A stretch of DNA of 64,000 nt from Photobacterium piscicola (GTDB lineage Bacteria; Pseudomonadota; Gammaproteobacteria; Enterobacterales; Vibrionaceae). The stretch spans positions 806,001-870,000 of the forward strand of contig NZ_FUZI01000001.1 of assembly GCF_900166965.1 (NCBI RefSeq), in the 5' to 3' direction. The notes beneath the pieces were generated by a model, which searched no databases, was not told where the DNA came from, and saw only the letters and a program-made list of their open reading frames with translations. The translations under genes were made by a program, and so were the position numbers. Shown here one piece after another: positions 28,569 through 36,134 of the stretch; the first letter of the stretch is position 1; each line of letters starts with the position of its first letter.

Positions 28569-28938
28569 AAGATTTAAATAACGACAACAATATGACCATA
28601 ATAGGCAATACGGAAAGTTCTGCCGCTGCAAGCACATCTGTTACAACACCACTGAGCAAAAGAATAAAAACAGCCACTACACGTTGTGATAAAAAGCATT
28701 AGAATAAGTAATGCTTTAATCATTAACTAGCAATGAATATCCTGCCTAATTACAAAGAGTTTCAACAAGCACCAATACAATAAACGCTCATAAAATATAG
28801 ATATTAGAACAATCTATTCTCAATATAACGTTAATATTTATTTATTAATGATAATTTTATCTATAATGAAACTTTTTCTAAAATTAACTATCAAACTATC
28901 CATTTGAAACAAACCGAAATTATTTAAGTAGTTAATTT
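28569..28938. other. Gene-free region before the sulfatase-family gene
   Basis: 370 bases, AT rich, no convincing ORF, RNA or repeat. Presumably the promoter of the gene at 28939. Confidence 0.5.
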
Positions 28939-30936
28939 ATGGATTTTTTTTCCTTGTTAGATCTAATCAAGCAGATAACTGGTGTAATGTTCCCTATAGT
29001 TATGTTTTTTATTTCTGGCATTATCATATTAACAATTTCACGCACCTTTTTATGTATTTGGCAAAATGAACGTGTTTCTAATGCACAGGGTTGGAGAGTA
29101 ATATTTATTTCTGGGTTGCGCATGGATATTGTAAGTATGTGCTACTTGGTCATATTACCTTGTCTTATCACACCTCTTATTATTGGCGTTCCTTATTTAA
29201 ATCATATTTGGTTAATTATTCTTTCTTTATGGATCACATTAGGATTATGGCTATTAGTTTATATGGAAGCAGCAACACCATTTTTCATTAAAGAATATGA
29301 TGTACGCCCAAACCGCCTATTTGTTGAATATCTTATCTATCCCAAAGAAGTGATGAGCATGATGTGGAGCGGTTATAAACTTGAGTTAGCACTGGGTTTA
29401 ATCATTTCATTAACAACACTTTACTTTGGTTGGATATTCTCAAACTATCTTATTCAAGACCTCCAAACACCCAATTGGTACTGGCGTCCTATCATTGCCC
29501 TAAGCAGTGTTGCTTTATGTGTAATAGGTGCACGTTCGACATTCGGTCATCGTTCTATAAATCCATCCATGATTGCCTTTTCACATGATAACCTCATGAA
29601 TGATTTTCCATTAAATTCAACATATTCAGTTCTGTATGCAATGAAACTAATGCGCAAAATAATTGACTCATCCACTATTTATCCCCCAATGGAAAAAGAA
29701 GACATTATTCAGACTATAAAGGAAAATAGTCAATTACCCGCAGACGCTTTCAATTATCAGCCACTACCAACACTTGCCTACCACAAAGCAAGTAATACAG
29801 GTAAACGTAAGAACATCGTTATTTTGCTACAAGAGAGCCTTGGTGCGCGTTTTGTCGGTGGATTAGGAGGCTTACCATTAACGCCAAATCTCGATCTATT
29901 AATGCAAGAAAGTTGGAATCTAACTCGACTGTATGCCACAGGGACACGTTCAATTCGGGGGATTGAAGCTGTTACTACTGGCTTTTTCCCAACGCCAGCT
30001 AATGCCGTTGTAAAATTACCTAAAAGTCAAAATAATTTTTATTCAATGGCTCAAACACTTAAAGATGAAAATTATCATACTCAATTCATTTATGCTGGCG
30101 AAAGTCATTTTGACAATATGAAAGGCTTCATGCTGGGTAATGGTTTTGTTGATATCCAAGATTTACCCACATTTCATAATCCAGAATTTATTGGATCATG
30201 GGGCGCGTGTGATGAAGATCTTTACAACAAAGCACATCAACAATTTAGTATGCTTTCTCAACAAGATAAGCCCTTTTTTAGCTTAGTATTCACAACAACA
30301 AATCATTCACCTTATGATTATCCACAAGACAAAATAGAGCCTTATAATCAACCTGCAACCACGCGAGAAAATACCGTTAAATATTCAGATTACGCACTGG
30401 GTAAATTTCTAGAACAAGCTAAAAAATCAGATTATTGGGACGACACTATTTTTGTATTGGTAGCGGATCATGATTCGCGTGCTTATGGTGACCAAATAGT
30501 ACCAATAGACTGCTTCCATATTCCTGCGGTCATTTTTGGTGGCGGTATTTCTGCATGTGAGGATAATCAATTAGCCAGTCAACTTGATTTACCACCAACG
30601 TTATTATCAATGGCTGGCATTAATGCTTATCACCCAATGATGGGTAATGACCTCACCAAAGAAGTAGAACAACATAAGCAAAGAGCCATCATGCAATACC
30701 ACAATAACTTTGCATGGCTAAACAAAGATAACCATGCTGTTGTCTTTCAGCCAAACAAAGATCTAATGACCTTTCACTATGAACCGACAACCCATGCATT
30801 GATACCACATGAATTACCAGACAGCGAAATAAAAACAGCGAATGCATTCGCGTTATGGGGCAGCTTGTCTTATAAACAAGATTTCTATCAATGGGATAAA
30901 ATAAAGGCTGCACAAGCTAAAAACACTCAAAATTAA
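28939..30936 (+). CDS. LTA synthase-family sulfatase / phosphoethanolamine- or phosphoglycerol-transferase-like protein
   Basis: 665-aa inner-membrane protein: about five N-terminal helices (residues 10-200), a juxtamembrane region, and a periplasmic sulfatase-fold domain from about residue 290 (KNIVILLQESLGARFVGGLGG; the nucleophile Thr is probably in YATGTRSIRGIEA, near 335). Metal ligands are likely the Glu of LLQES and DHDSR (VLVADHDSRAYGD near 512) with a downstream His. Gram-negative relatives transfer phosphoglycerol or phosphoethanolamine onto envelope glycans or act as unknown phosphatases. A REP-like hairpin lies 24 bp after the stop. Substrate not deducible. Confidence 0.85.
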   Translation: MDFFSLLDLIKQITGVMFPIVMFFISGIIILTISRTFLCIWQNERVSNAQGWRVIFISGLRMDIVSMCYLVILPCLITPLIIGVPYLNHIWLIILSLWITLGLWLLVYMEAATPFFIKEYDVRPNRLFVEYLIYPKEVMSMMWSGYKLELALGLIISLTTLYFGWIFSNYLIQDLQTPNWYWRPIIALSSVALCVIGARSTFGHRSINPSMIAFSHDNLMNDFPLNSTYSVLYAMKLMRKIIDSSTIYPPMEKEDIIQTIKENSQLPADAFNYQPLPTLAYHKASNTGKRKNIVILLQESLGARFVGGLGGLPLTPNLDLLMQESWNLTRLYATGTRSIRGIEAVTTGFFPTPANAVVKLPKSQNNFYSMAQTLKDENYHTQFIYAGESHFDNMKGFMLGNGFVDIQDLPTFHNPEFIGSWGACDEDLYNKAHQQFSMLSQQDKPFFSLVFTTTNHSPYDYPQDKIEPYNQPATTRENTVKYSDYALGKFLEQAKKSDYWDDTIFVLVADHDSRAYGDQIVPIDCFHIPAVIFGGGISACEDNQLASQLDLPPTLLSMAGINAYHPMMGNDLTKEVEQHKQRAIMQYHNNFAWLNKDNHAVVFQPNKDLMTFHYEPTTHALIPHELPDSEIKTANAFALWGSLSYKQDFYQWDKIKAAQAKNTQN

Positions 30937-30960
30937 TATACCCGCCGCTTTAAGACTTAA

Positions 30961-30996
30961 GGACTGCCATATATTTGAACACTTTTATGGCTGTCC
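30961..30996. repeat. REP-like hairpin pair (GGACTGCCAT...ATGGCTGTCC)
   Basis: Two inverted copies of the RAYT-type core 16 bases apart (10-bp arms, one mismatch), 24 bp after the sulfatase-family gene. It would form a stem-loop in RNA and may stabilise or end the transcript. Confidence 0.75.
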
Positions 30997-31088
30997 TGTC
31001 TTTCCTATTCTTGAAACAAAGAGTAAAATGTAAATTAGTACCGATCATCTAAACAGCGATGACATTTACAGCTCTAATCTATAATCCT

Positions 31089-31098
31089 ATGGCTGTCC
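31089..31098 (-). repeat. Solitary REP-like core ATGGCTGTCC
   Basis: Single copy of the 10-bp core followed by TATCTTTTGTCC, in the intergenic region (30937-31262) upstream of the YdgJ-like gene. The rest of this 326-bp gap holds nothing else recognised. Confidence 0.65.
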
Positions 31099-31271
31099 TA
31101 TCTTTTGTCCTTTTTAGCTTTGCTAATTAATAAGTGTTTGTGCATTATTGTACCCGTCGTTTAAATTTCAAAACGCGTCGATAAGTGATTATAGGTGAGT
31201 CACATCATCATAACTCTTCTTGCTAAATCAAATAACTAACAGCTTTTATCCAACAACTGAGCGTGACTATT

Positions 31272-32315
31272 ATGACCTTTTCTTCCATCAAAACCGCTAT
31301 TATTGGCTACGGCTTTTCAGCAAAAACGTTTCATATTCCCTTTATTAACACCTTACCAGAATTTGAATTTACAGCGGTAAGCACCCGTAATAGTGAAGCA
31401 GTAAATCGTGACTGGCCCAATGTACAACATTATGAATCTGCGCAAGATTTATTGAACCACTCTGATGCTGAACTTGTCATTATCACAGCCCCTAACGACG
31501 TCCACTTTGAGCTCGCTAAACAAGCACTTGAAAACGGTAAGCACGTCATCATAGAAAAACCATTTGTAACCAACATTGCCGATGGTGAAGCATTAATTGC
31601 CCTTGCCGCAGAGAAAGACCGAATCTTGAGCGTGTATCACAATCGCCGTTGGGATGGTGACTTCTTAACAATTAAAAAGATGATTGAAGAAAAACGTTGT
31701 GGTGAGTTAAAGCATTTTGAATCTCATTTCGATCGTTTTCGACCAGAAGTTCGTCAACGTTGGCGTGAACAAGCCACCAATGGCGGTGGGCTTTTGTTTG
31801 ATTTAGGCTCGCACCTTATCGATCAGGCACTGGTACTATTTGGTATTCCTGATGCGATTACCGCACAATGCGAAATCATGCGTGAAGGTTCAACAAATGT
31901 CGATTACTTCAATATTGTTCTGCACTACCCTAATCATTTAGCGACCTTACATGGTGATTTATTCAGTGCTGGTCCAAACAAACGTTTTACGGTGAAAGGC
32001 ACGCAAGGAAGCTATGAAAAGAATGGCTTAGATCCACAAGAAGCGCGTTTAATTGCAGGCGTTTTGCCTAACAAACCACAATGGGCAAATGAAACACCAG
32101 AACAATATGGTCATTTCTATAATGCAGATAGTAGCGAAACCATTACAACTGAGTCTGGTTGCTATCAACAATACTTTCAAGAACTGGCATTAGCGATTAA
32201 CACTAATACAGCGCCACCCGTAACCGCAACAGACGCGTTATGGAATATCAAACTGATTGCACTTGCAATGGAAAGTAGCCGCCAAGGCAAGACGCTTACT
32301 ATTGATAAATGGTGA
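31272..32315 (+). CDS. ydgJ: Gfo/Idh/MocA family oxidoreductase, YdgJ-like
   Basis: 347-aa NAD(P)-dependent sugar-type oxidoreductase. Rossmann motif AIIGYGFSAKTFHIPF at the N-terminus, then the cofactor/substrate motif VIIEKPFVTNIADG with catalytic-region Lys and the run VYHNRRWDGDFLTIKK. Close in pattern to E. coli YdgJ (HNRRWDSDFLTLK, ESHFDRFRPQVRDRWREQ). I use the ATG at 31272; a GTG at 31263 would add three residues and neither has a strong ribosome site. Substrate unknown. A REP-like hairpin lies 45 bp downstream. Confidence 0.88.
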   Translation: MTFSSIKTAIIGYGFSAKTFHIPFINTLPEFEFTAVSTRNSEAVNRDWPNVQHYESAQDLLNHSDAELVIITAPNDVHFELAKQALENGKHVIIEKPFVTNIADGEALIALAAEKDRILSVYHNRRWDGDFLTIKKMIEEKRCGELKHFESHFDRFRPEVRQRWREQATNGGGLLFDLGSHLIDQALVLFGIPDAITAQCEIMREGSTNVDYFNIVLHYPNHLATLHGDLFSAGPNKRFTVKGTQGSYEKNGLDPQEARLIAGVLPNKPQWANETPEQYGHFYNADSSETITTESGCYQQYFQELALAINTNTAPPVTATDALWNIKLIALAMESSRQGKTLTIDKW

Positions 32316-32360
32316 TAGTGGTTAATTAAGACAGCCATTCTCTCTATCAAGCCAAAGGCA

Positions 32361-32396
32361 GGACAGCCATATGTTTACATACTTTTATGGGTGTCC
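32361..32396. repeat. REP-like hairpin pair (GGACAGCCAT...ATGGGTGTCC)
   Basis: Second hairpin pair of the same family and the same 16-base spacing as the one at 30961; the loop sequences are also alike (ACATACTTTT versus GAACACTTTT). Lies between ydgJ and the first cassette-like gene. Confidence 0.75.
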
Positions 32397-32408
32397 TATA
32401 TTTCTTCA

Positions 32409-32597
32409 TAATTAAAGAGGTTCTAATTATAAATCAATGAATTAAATTTGATTAGTTCACGCCAAGGATAACGCTCGACTTCTTTTCAGCACCACCCTTC
32501 ATGACATTCGCAATATTTACTTATATAAAGCTGCTTGGGCTTGTCCAACACTTCGAATAGGTGTCGGCTACGCGACACGTATTCTTATTTGTTAAAC
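32409..32597 (-). repeat. Conserved repeat block 'B', copy 1
   Basis: About 190 bp that recur at 38781-38968 (nearly full length) and, shortened, at about 33436-33556. Shared marks, read on the plus strand: AAGGATAACGCTCG, CAATATTTACTTATATAAAG, TGTCCAACA and TTCTTATTTGTTAA. Each copy abuts the 3' end of a minus-strand gene and ends with the 55-bp palindromic attC-like site. Confidence 0.75.
32543..32597 (-). repeat. attC-like recombination site, copy 1 (55 bp)
   Basis: On the minus strand it begins GTTTAAC (fits the R'' core RYYYAAC and contains the TAA stop of the preceding gene), has the stem GTGTCG...CGACAC inside the longer pairing GAATA/TATTC, and ends GTTGGAC (fits R' GTTRRRY). Three copies have exactly the same length. 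No integrase gene is in the window and sequence beyond the R' end is also conserved, which is unusual for attC. Confidence 0.45.
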
Positions 32598-33152
32598 TTC
32601 AAACATATGATTTGCTGAACCTTTTCCCATTCGAGCATTATTTAAATTAAGCGTACCAGTACCATCGTTAAAAGCATAAAATGCTGAATATTTACTCAAG
32701 ATATCTTCTAACGCTTTAAATTCAACCATATCAGAAGGCTCTATAACCCATATTGAAGCTGTAACATATGCAGGGTTAGTTTTATTTATTTTACAACAAT
32801 ACTTAAAATCAGCTAAATGTTCGATTAAAAACCTTAACCCTCCTATAAAAGTTTTTTTATCCGCTAATTGAGCTTCAAATGCAACAACCATTGCCATTTT
32901 TGAATAATCAAGATTACTTGAGTCCAATTCTTCAACGTTAGAATAACTTATCGCATATGACCCTTCAGGAAATACCGTAGGGTCTGTTTCCATGATATGA
33001 GAAATAGCTTTTGGTGTTGGAAATTTAAACTCAATACTTTCAGCTGAACCTAATAAGGTAAGCGATGTCAATATCACTCCTGTTGTTTTCTTTGCCCATT
33101 TTTTTAGCTGATCTTTACTACTAAAAACTTTCCTTTTCAATTTGAACTCCAT
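32592..33152 (-). CDS. Hypothetical protein in cassette-like array
   Basis: 186 aa from the ATG at 33152 (a TTG at 33158 would add two residues). Not recognised. Basic N-terminus (EFKLKRKVFSSKDQLKKWAKK) followed by a weakly hydrophobic segment; the rest is mixed alpha/beta with a CC pair (KYCCKINK). No catalytic motif. The stop codon lies inside the attC-like GTTTAAC, and a matching GTTAAAT sits 13 bp upstream of the start, so the gene looks like one unit of a cassette array with its own ribosome site weak or absent. Confidence 0.6.
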   Translation of the reverse strand: MEFKLKRKVFSSKDQLKKWAKKTTGVILTSLTLLGSAESIEFKFPTPKAISHIMETDPTVFPEGSYAISYSNVEELDSSNLDYSKMAMVVAFEAQLADKKTFIGGLRFLIEHLADFKYCCKINKTNPAYVTASIWVIEPSDMVEFKALEDILSKYSAFYAFNDGTGTLNLNNARMGKGSANHMFEV

Positions 33153-33165
33153 ACTCAATAAAGAG

Positions 33166-33172
33166 ATTTAAC
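33166..33172 (-). repeat. R'-like box GTTAAAT at the 5' edge of the 186-aa gene cassette
   Basis: Reads GCGTTAAATC on the minus strand, fits GTTRRRY and pairs with the GTTTAAC at the other end of the gene (six pairs plus one wobble). The upstream context TACGGCGTTA is like the right end of attC sites. Confidence 0.4.
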
Positions 33173-33216
33173 GCCGTAATAACACATACGAACGCCTTAC
33201 TTACAAGCCAAAGATA

Positions 33217-33363
33217 GGACAGCTATATTTTTATTTTAAAAACTCAACGCCCGGCAAGTAGATTCCTTATCGCCCTCGCGGGTATTAAGCCACAACATAT
33301 CCCATCTATGCGCTATTTAAAAAAATGACGGTCGTTGAACCATTAACACTTTTATGGCTGTCC
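33217..33363. repeat. MITE-like element, copy 1 (147 bp)
   Basis: Bounded by GGACAGCTAT (33217) and ATGGCTGTCC (33354-33363), inverted 10-bp ends identical to the RAYT repeat core except one base. Internal marks shared by all copies: AAAAACTCAACGC, AAGTAGATTCC, TATCGCCCTCGCGGG, AAATGACGGTCGTTGAACC, ATTAACACTTTTATGG. Too small to code. It interrupts the region between two cassettes. Confidence 0.75.
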
Positions 33364-33417
33364 TGTCTTTCACTTATAGAGTACCGTCAGAATTGTTCAA
33401 AATGGATTACAAAAATT

Positions 33418-33427
33418 ATGGGTGTCC
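33418..33427 (-). repeat. Solitary REP-like core ATGGGTGTCC
   Basis: One-mismatch copy of the core followed by TATGTTTTTTC, 55 bp after MITE copy 1 and next to repeat block B copy 2. Confidence 0.55.
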
Positions 33428-33501
33428 TATGTTTTTTCTCTTTTCAGTATCACCTTTCATAACATTCCCAATATTTATTTATATAAAGTCGCTCGGGCTT
33501 T

Positions 33502-33556
33502 GTCCAACACTTCGGATAGGTGTCGACTGCGCGACGCATATTCTTATTTGTTAACT
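33502..33556 (-). repeat. attC-like recombination site, copy 2 (55 bp)
   Basis: Minus strand: AGTTAAC (includes the fic stop TAA), stem GCGTCG...CGACAC within GATAT/TATCC pairing, end GTTGGAC. Same length and layout as copies at 32543 and 38914. The first box deviates from RYYYAAC at one position but is perfectly complementary to the GTTAACT at the other end of the fic cassette. Confidence 0.45.
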
Positions 33557-34153
33557 GCGCTTTTCAGCTTTAATTACACAAACAGAAAACAGCTCTTTCA
33601 TTGGCACATAATTACAATGATAACCATGGATATTTGCGGCTACCCACTGCTCAGAAGTAATGCCTGAAAAATTAATATTGTAACCACAGTTGATTGCAAT
33701 ATGCTCAAACAACAAACGTTGGGCACGACCATTTCCTTCACGGAATGGATGTAAAACATTAATATCGCAATAATACTCAGCTAACTTAGTAAGAAATTCA
33801 TCGTATGGTAGATCTACTAAATACTTATCTTTTTCTAACATTGAAAATAGATTATTTGCTTCTTTTTCAATCCTAGCTACATTACAGAAACGTGTATTTC
33901 CCTTTGAAATATCAATCGTTCTTAACTCGCCAGCCCATTCAAATAGATCGGAGAATAACATATGATGAATTGAACGCAGATAGCTGAAATCGTAAGGAGG
34001 CAATTGAAACTCTATATACATTGCAGCTAACGTTGTTAAATCACGTTCTGCAGCCTCTAATACCGCTTCATTGTTGATATTGAGTTTATTAACAAGAACC
34101 GTACTATTTTCGTAAGTATAAGGATCTTGTGTTGTGCCATATTTATCAGCCAT
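33551..34153 (-). CDS. Fic-domain toxin (AMP-transferase type)
   Basis: 200 aa. Fic proteins transfer AMP or another phosphate-containing group to a target protein. The complete catalytic motif HPFREGNGRAQR is at residues 135-146 (His nucleophile activator, Asn/Arg for ATP), and the substrate-flap region GNTRFCNV is near 85-92. No inhibitory [S/T]xxxE[G/N] helix in this protein itself, which makes it a class I Fic whose inhibitor is encoded separately; that inhibitor is the upstream gene, overlapping by 8 bp. The two-gene unit is bounded by the 9-bp inverted repeat GCAGTTAAC/GTTAACTGC (33550-33558 and 34690-34698). Confidence 0.9.
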   Translation of the reverse strand: MADKYGTTQDPYTYENSTVLVNKLNINNEAVLEAAERDLTTLAAMYIEFQLPPYDFSYLRSIHHMLFSDLFEWAGELRTIDISKGNTRFCNVARIEKEANNLFSMLEKDKYLVDLPYDEFLTKLAEYYCDINVLHPFREGNGRAQRLLFEHIAINCGYNINFSGITSEQWVAANIHGYHCNYVPMKELFSVCVIKAEKRS

Positions 34154-34601
34154 TGAGCGCCTCTAACGAATTTACGTTTGAGTATTTGTTTAACAAAATT
34201 TGACGTTGTTGATCTCTGTCGAGTGATAAATCGAAATTACTAGCAACATCATGCCCCTCTAAACGCATACTTTCTTTAAAGTTATCCATTTTAACTTGCT
34301 CGAAATAGGCATGCTTTTCTTCGTAAGAAGAAAGCATTGAATTACTTGGCATAACTAAATCAATATCATTAAGTTGAGACTGGATCGCTTTCCCTGATTC
34401 AAAAACACCCCAGCTATTAATAGAAAAACGGAAGGTTCGGCCCTGGCGCTCTCTTTGAATGTTTAAGCCTAAATTTTCAATTAATGAATTAACTACGGAT
34501 TGTACTTTACGTTCAGAAATACCAGTTGCAGCTACGATAGCTTGAGTATTTGGAGATTCTAATCGTGTCATTGCAGCTAAAACTAATAATTCGTATTTCA
34601 T
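34146..34601 (-). CDS. Fic antitoxin fused to an N-terminal winged helix-turn-helix
   Basis: 151 aa from ATG 34601 (an ATG at 34616 adds five residues and has no ribosome site). Residues 1-68 look like a winged helix (TQAIVAATGISERKVQSVVNSLIENLGLNIQRERQGR with a following beta wing). Residues about 95-150 look like a VbhA/YhfG-type antitoxin helix: the inhibitory motif S111-MRL-E115-G116 fits [S/T]xxxE[G/N], which blocks the ATP site of class I Fic toxins. So one protein may both neutralise Fic and repress the operon. Known class I antitoxins are usually only 50-70 aa without a DNA-binding domain in the same position. Confidence 0.75.
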   Translation of the reverse strand: MKYELLVLAAMTRLESPNTQAIVAATGISERKVQSVVNSLIENLGLNIQRERQGRTFRFSINSWGVFESGKAIQSQLNDIDLVMPSNSMLSSYEEKHAYFEQVKMDNFKESMRLEGHDVASNFDLSLDRDQQRQILLNKYSNVNSLEALNG

Positions 34602-34689
34602 GCTTAACTCGCACATTTATGCGGAAATAATATTAGTTTACAACTCAAAGGGAATGATTACCATATTTGAAAGCTAAATTAACAAAGAA

Positions 34690-34884
34690 GCAGTTAACAA
34701 CTTATTATATTAACAACTTACCCGAATTTGTTCTTTAAACACGCGCCCGTATTTATCTCGCAATAATATAAAAATCATTATAAATCAGATACATTTTTAG
34801 CTATTAATCCCGATAGTAATCACAAAATCGGGCACTTGCCATCTAGTTTCTGGGTTTTCGACTAGTAGTCGTCAGCAGAACATA
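34690..34884 (-). repeat. Conserved repeat block 'A', copy 1, with R'-like end
   Basis: About 190 bp nearly identical to 39837-40032. It starts at the cassette edge (GCAGTTAAC 34690-34698 here, AACGCTTAAC there), then ACTTATTATATTAAC, GTTCTTT.AACACGCGCCCG, a CCCGAT/ATCGGG hairpin and CCATCTAGTTTCTGG up to the MITE. A partial copy of its right end is at about 35057-35109. Confidence 0.75.
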
Positions 34885-35030
34885 GGAAAGACATATCTTT
34901 ATTTTAAAAATTAAACACGCGGTTAGTAGATTCCCTATCGCCCTCGCGGGCATTAAAACAGTCAAGTCTCATCTATGCGCGATTTGAAAAAATGACGGTC
35001 ATTGAACCATTAACACTTTTATGGCTGTCC
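34885..35030. repeat. MITE-like element, copy 2 (146 bp)
   Basis: Right end ATGGCTGTCC (35021-35030) is intact; left end is decayed (GGAAAGACAT). Inside are the same marks as in copy 1, including TATCGCCCTCGCGGG and AATGACGGTCATTGAACC. Confidence 0.7.
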
Positions 35031-35109
35031 TGTATTTCCAACAAAATAGGGCGTTTTCCATCTAGTTTCTGGTTTTTTGACTAATAGTCGTCAGCAGAAT
35101 ACAAACATA

Positions 35110-35253
35110 GGACAGCCATATCTTTATTTTAAAAACTCAACGCGTGGCAAGTCGATTCCCTATAACCATCGAGAGTATTAAAACAGTCATGTCCCATCTA
35201 TGTCCTATTTAAAAAATAACGGTCTTTGAAACATTAACACTTTTATGGCTGTC
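35110..35253. repeat. MITE-like element, copy 3 (144 bp)
   Basis: GGACAGCCAT at 35110-35119 and ATGGCTGTCT at 35244-35253. It ends only eight bases before the stop codon of the RelA/SpoT-like gene, so it forms the 3' border of the NACHT operon and may provide its transcript end. The preceding ~50 bp repeat the end of block A. Confidence 0.7.
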
Positions 35254-35261
35254 TTTTCTTT

Positions 35262-36134
35262 TTATATTTCTAATTCATCTAAGATTCTTTTTATAGGATA
35301 AGGCATAATATCTGAGATACGAGAATCCTTAATAAAATAATAGTTTGCTATATAAACCAAACTATTTATGTTAATAGGGATGTTAATATTTCCATTTAAT
35401 ATTTTTAATATTAATTTTACTCTATTTAGGCGGTATAGTTTTTTTCCTATATCATCTTTATTAATAATATCTTCAAGAGCTTGAGTAAGCTCATTGCCAG
35501 TTCTAAGTCTAAACTTATTTCTTAACATTGGAGCCCACTCTCTAGACTTATAATGCCTATAAGCAAGATCTTCAAATAACCTCATCATTCCCCATTCAGA
35601 AGTTTCTAAACTAGCAAATATACCGTTTAATGCACGACTTAAATCATTATGATTATTCCAGTCAGATTTACATTTATACCTTAAATCATGTTCAACTTCA
35701 TGCCAGCCTTCAGATAATATAGTTCTAAATTGAACCTCAAACGTCTCATCAACCAACTTATTACTACGTAACACTTGACTATCGTTAACTATTTCTTGTG
35801 GAAGCTTAAATATAAAATTACATCTTGTAGCTTCAAATTGAGTTATATTTGTAACATCTACTTCTTGAGATATAAATGTATATAATTTAGCTATTGCTTT
35901 TTGAGCTATTTTTAAATCATCAGGAAAATATAAAGCAATTCGGATACCATAAAGGTCTTGAATTTTCTTTCCTGCTTGAGAATAATGCCCCTCTCCTTTT
36001 AATTTTATTTTCTCATCTATTGATAATGAGGTCTTCGCTCTTGAAAAAACTCGAAAGAGAAGTCCTAATCTATTAAGTTCTTGCTCTATATTCCTATGTA
36101 ATATTTTCACTAAAACTTCTTCATAATTCTTCAT
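35262..36134 (-). CDS. RelA/SpoT-domain nucleotide pyrophosphokinase-like protein (possible toxic alarmone synthetase)
   Basis: 290 aa. Residues about 28-175 match the RelA/SpoT synthetase fold: the RAKTSLSIDEKIKLK substrate-Lys/Arg segment, QDLYGIRIALYFPDD (metal Asp and Arg), and FEVQFRTILSEGWHEVEHDLRYK with the catalytic Glu/Gln/Arg. No HD hydrolase, TGS or ACT domain, so it is a small synthetase as in toxSAS/CapRel-type toxins, which pyrophosphorylate nucleotides or tRNA. The C-terminal ~115 residues are helical and unknown. It overlaps the NACHT gene by 4 bp (ATGA) and is the last gene of the operon. I infer it is the effector of the unit. Confidence 0.82.
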   Translation of the reverse strand: MKNYEEVLVKILHRNIEQELNRLGLLFRVFSRAKTSLSIDEKIKLKGEGHYSQAGKKIQDLYGIRIALYFPDDLKIAQKAIAKLYTFISQEVDVTNITQFEATRCNFIFKLPQEIVNDSQVLRSNKLVDETFEVQFRTILSEGWHEVEHDLRYKCKSDWNNHNDLSRALNGIFASLETSEWGMMRLFEDLAYRHYKSREWAPMLRNKFRLRTGNELTQALEDIINKDDIGKKLYRLNRVKLILKILNGNINIPININSLVYIANYYFIKDSRISDIMPYPIKRILDELEI

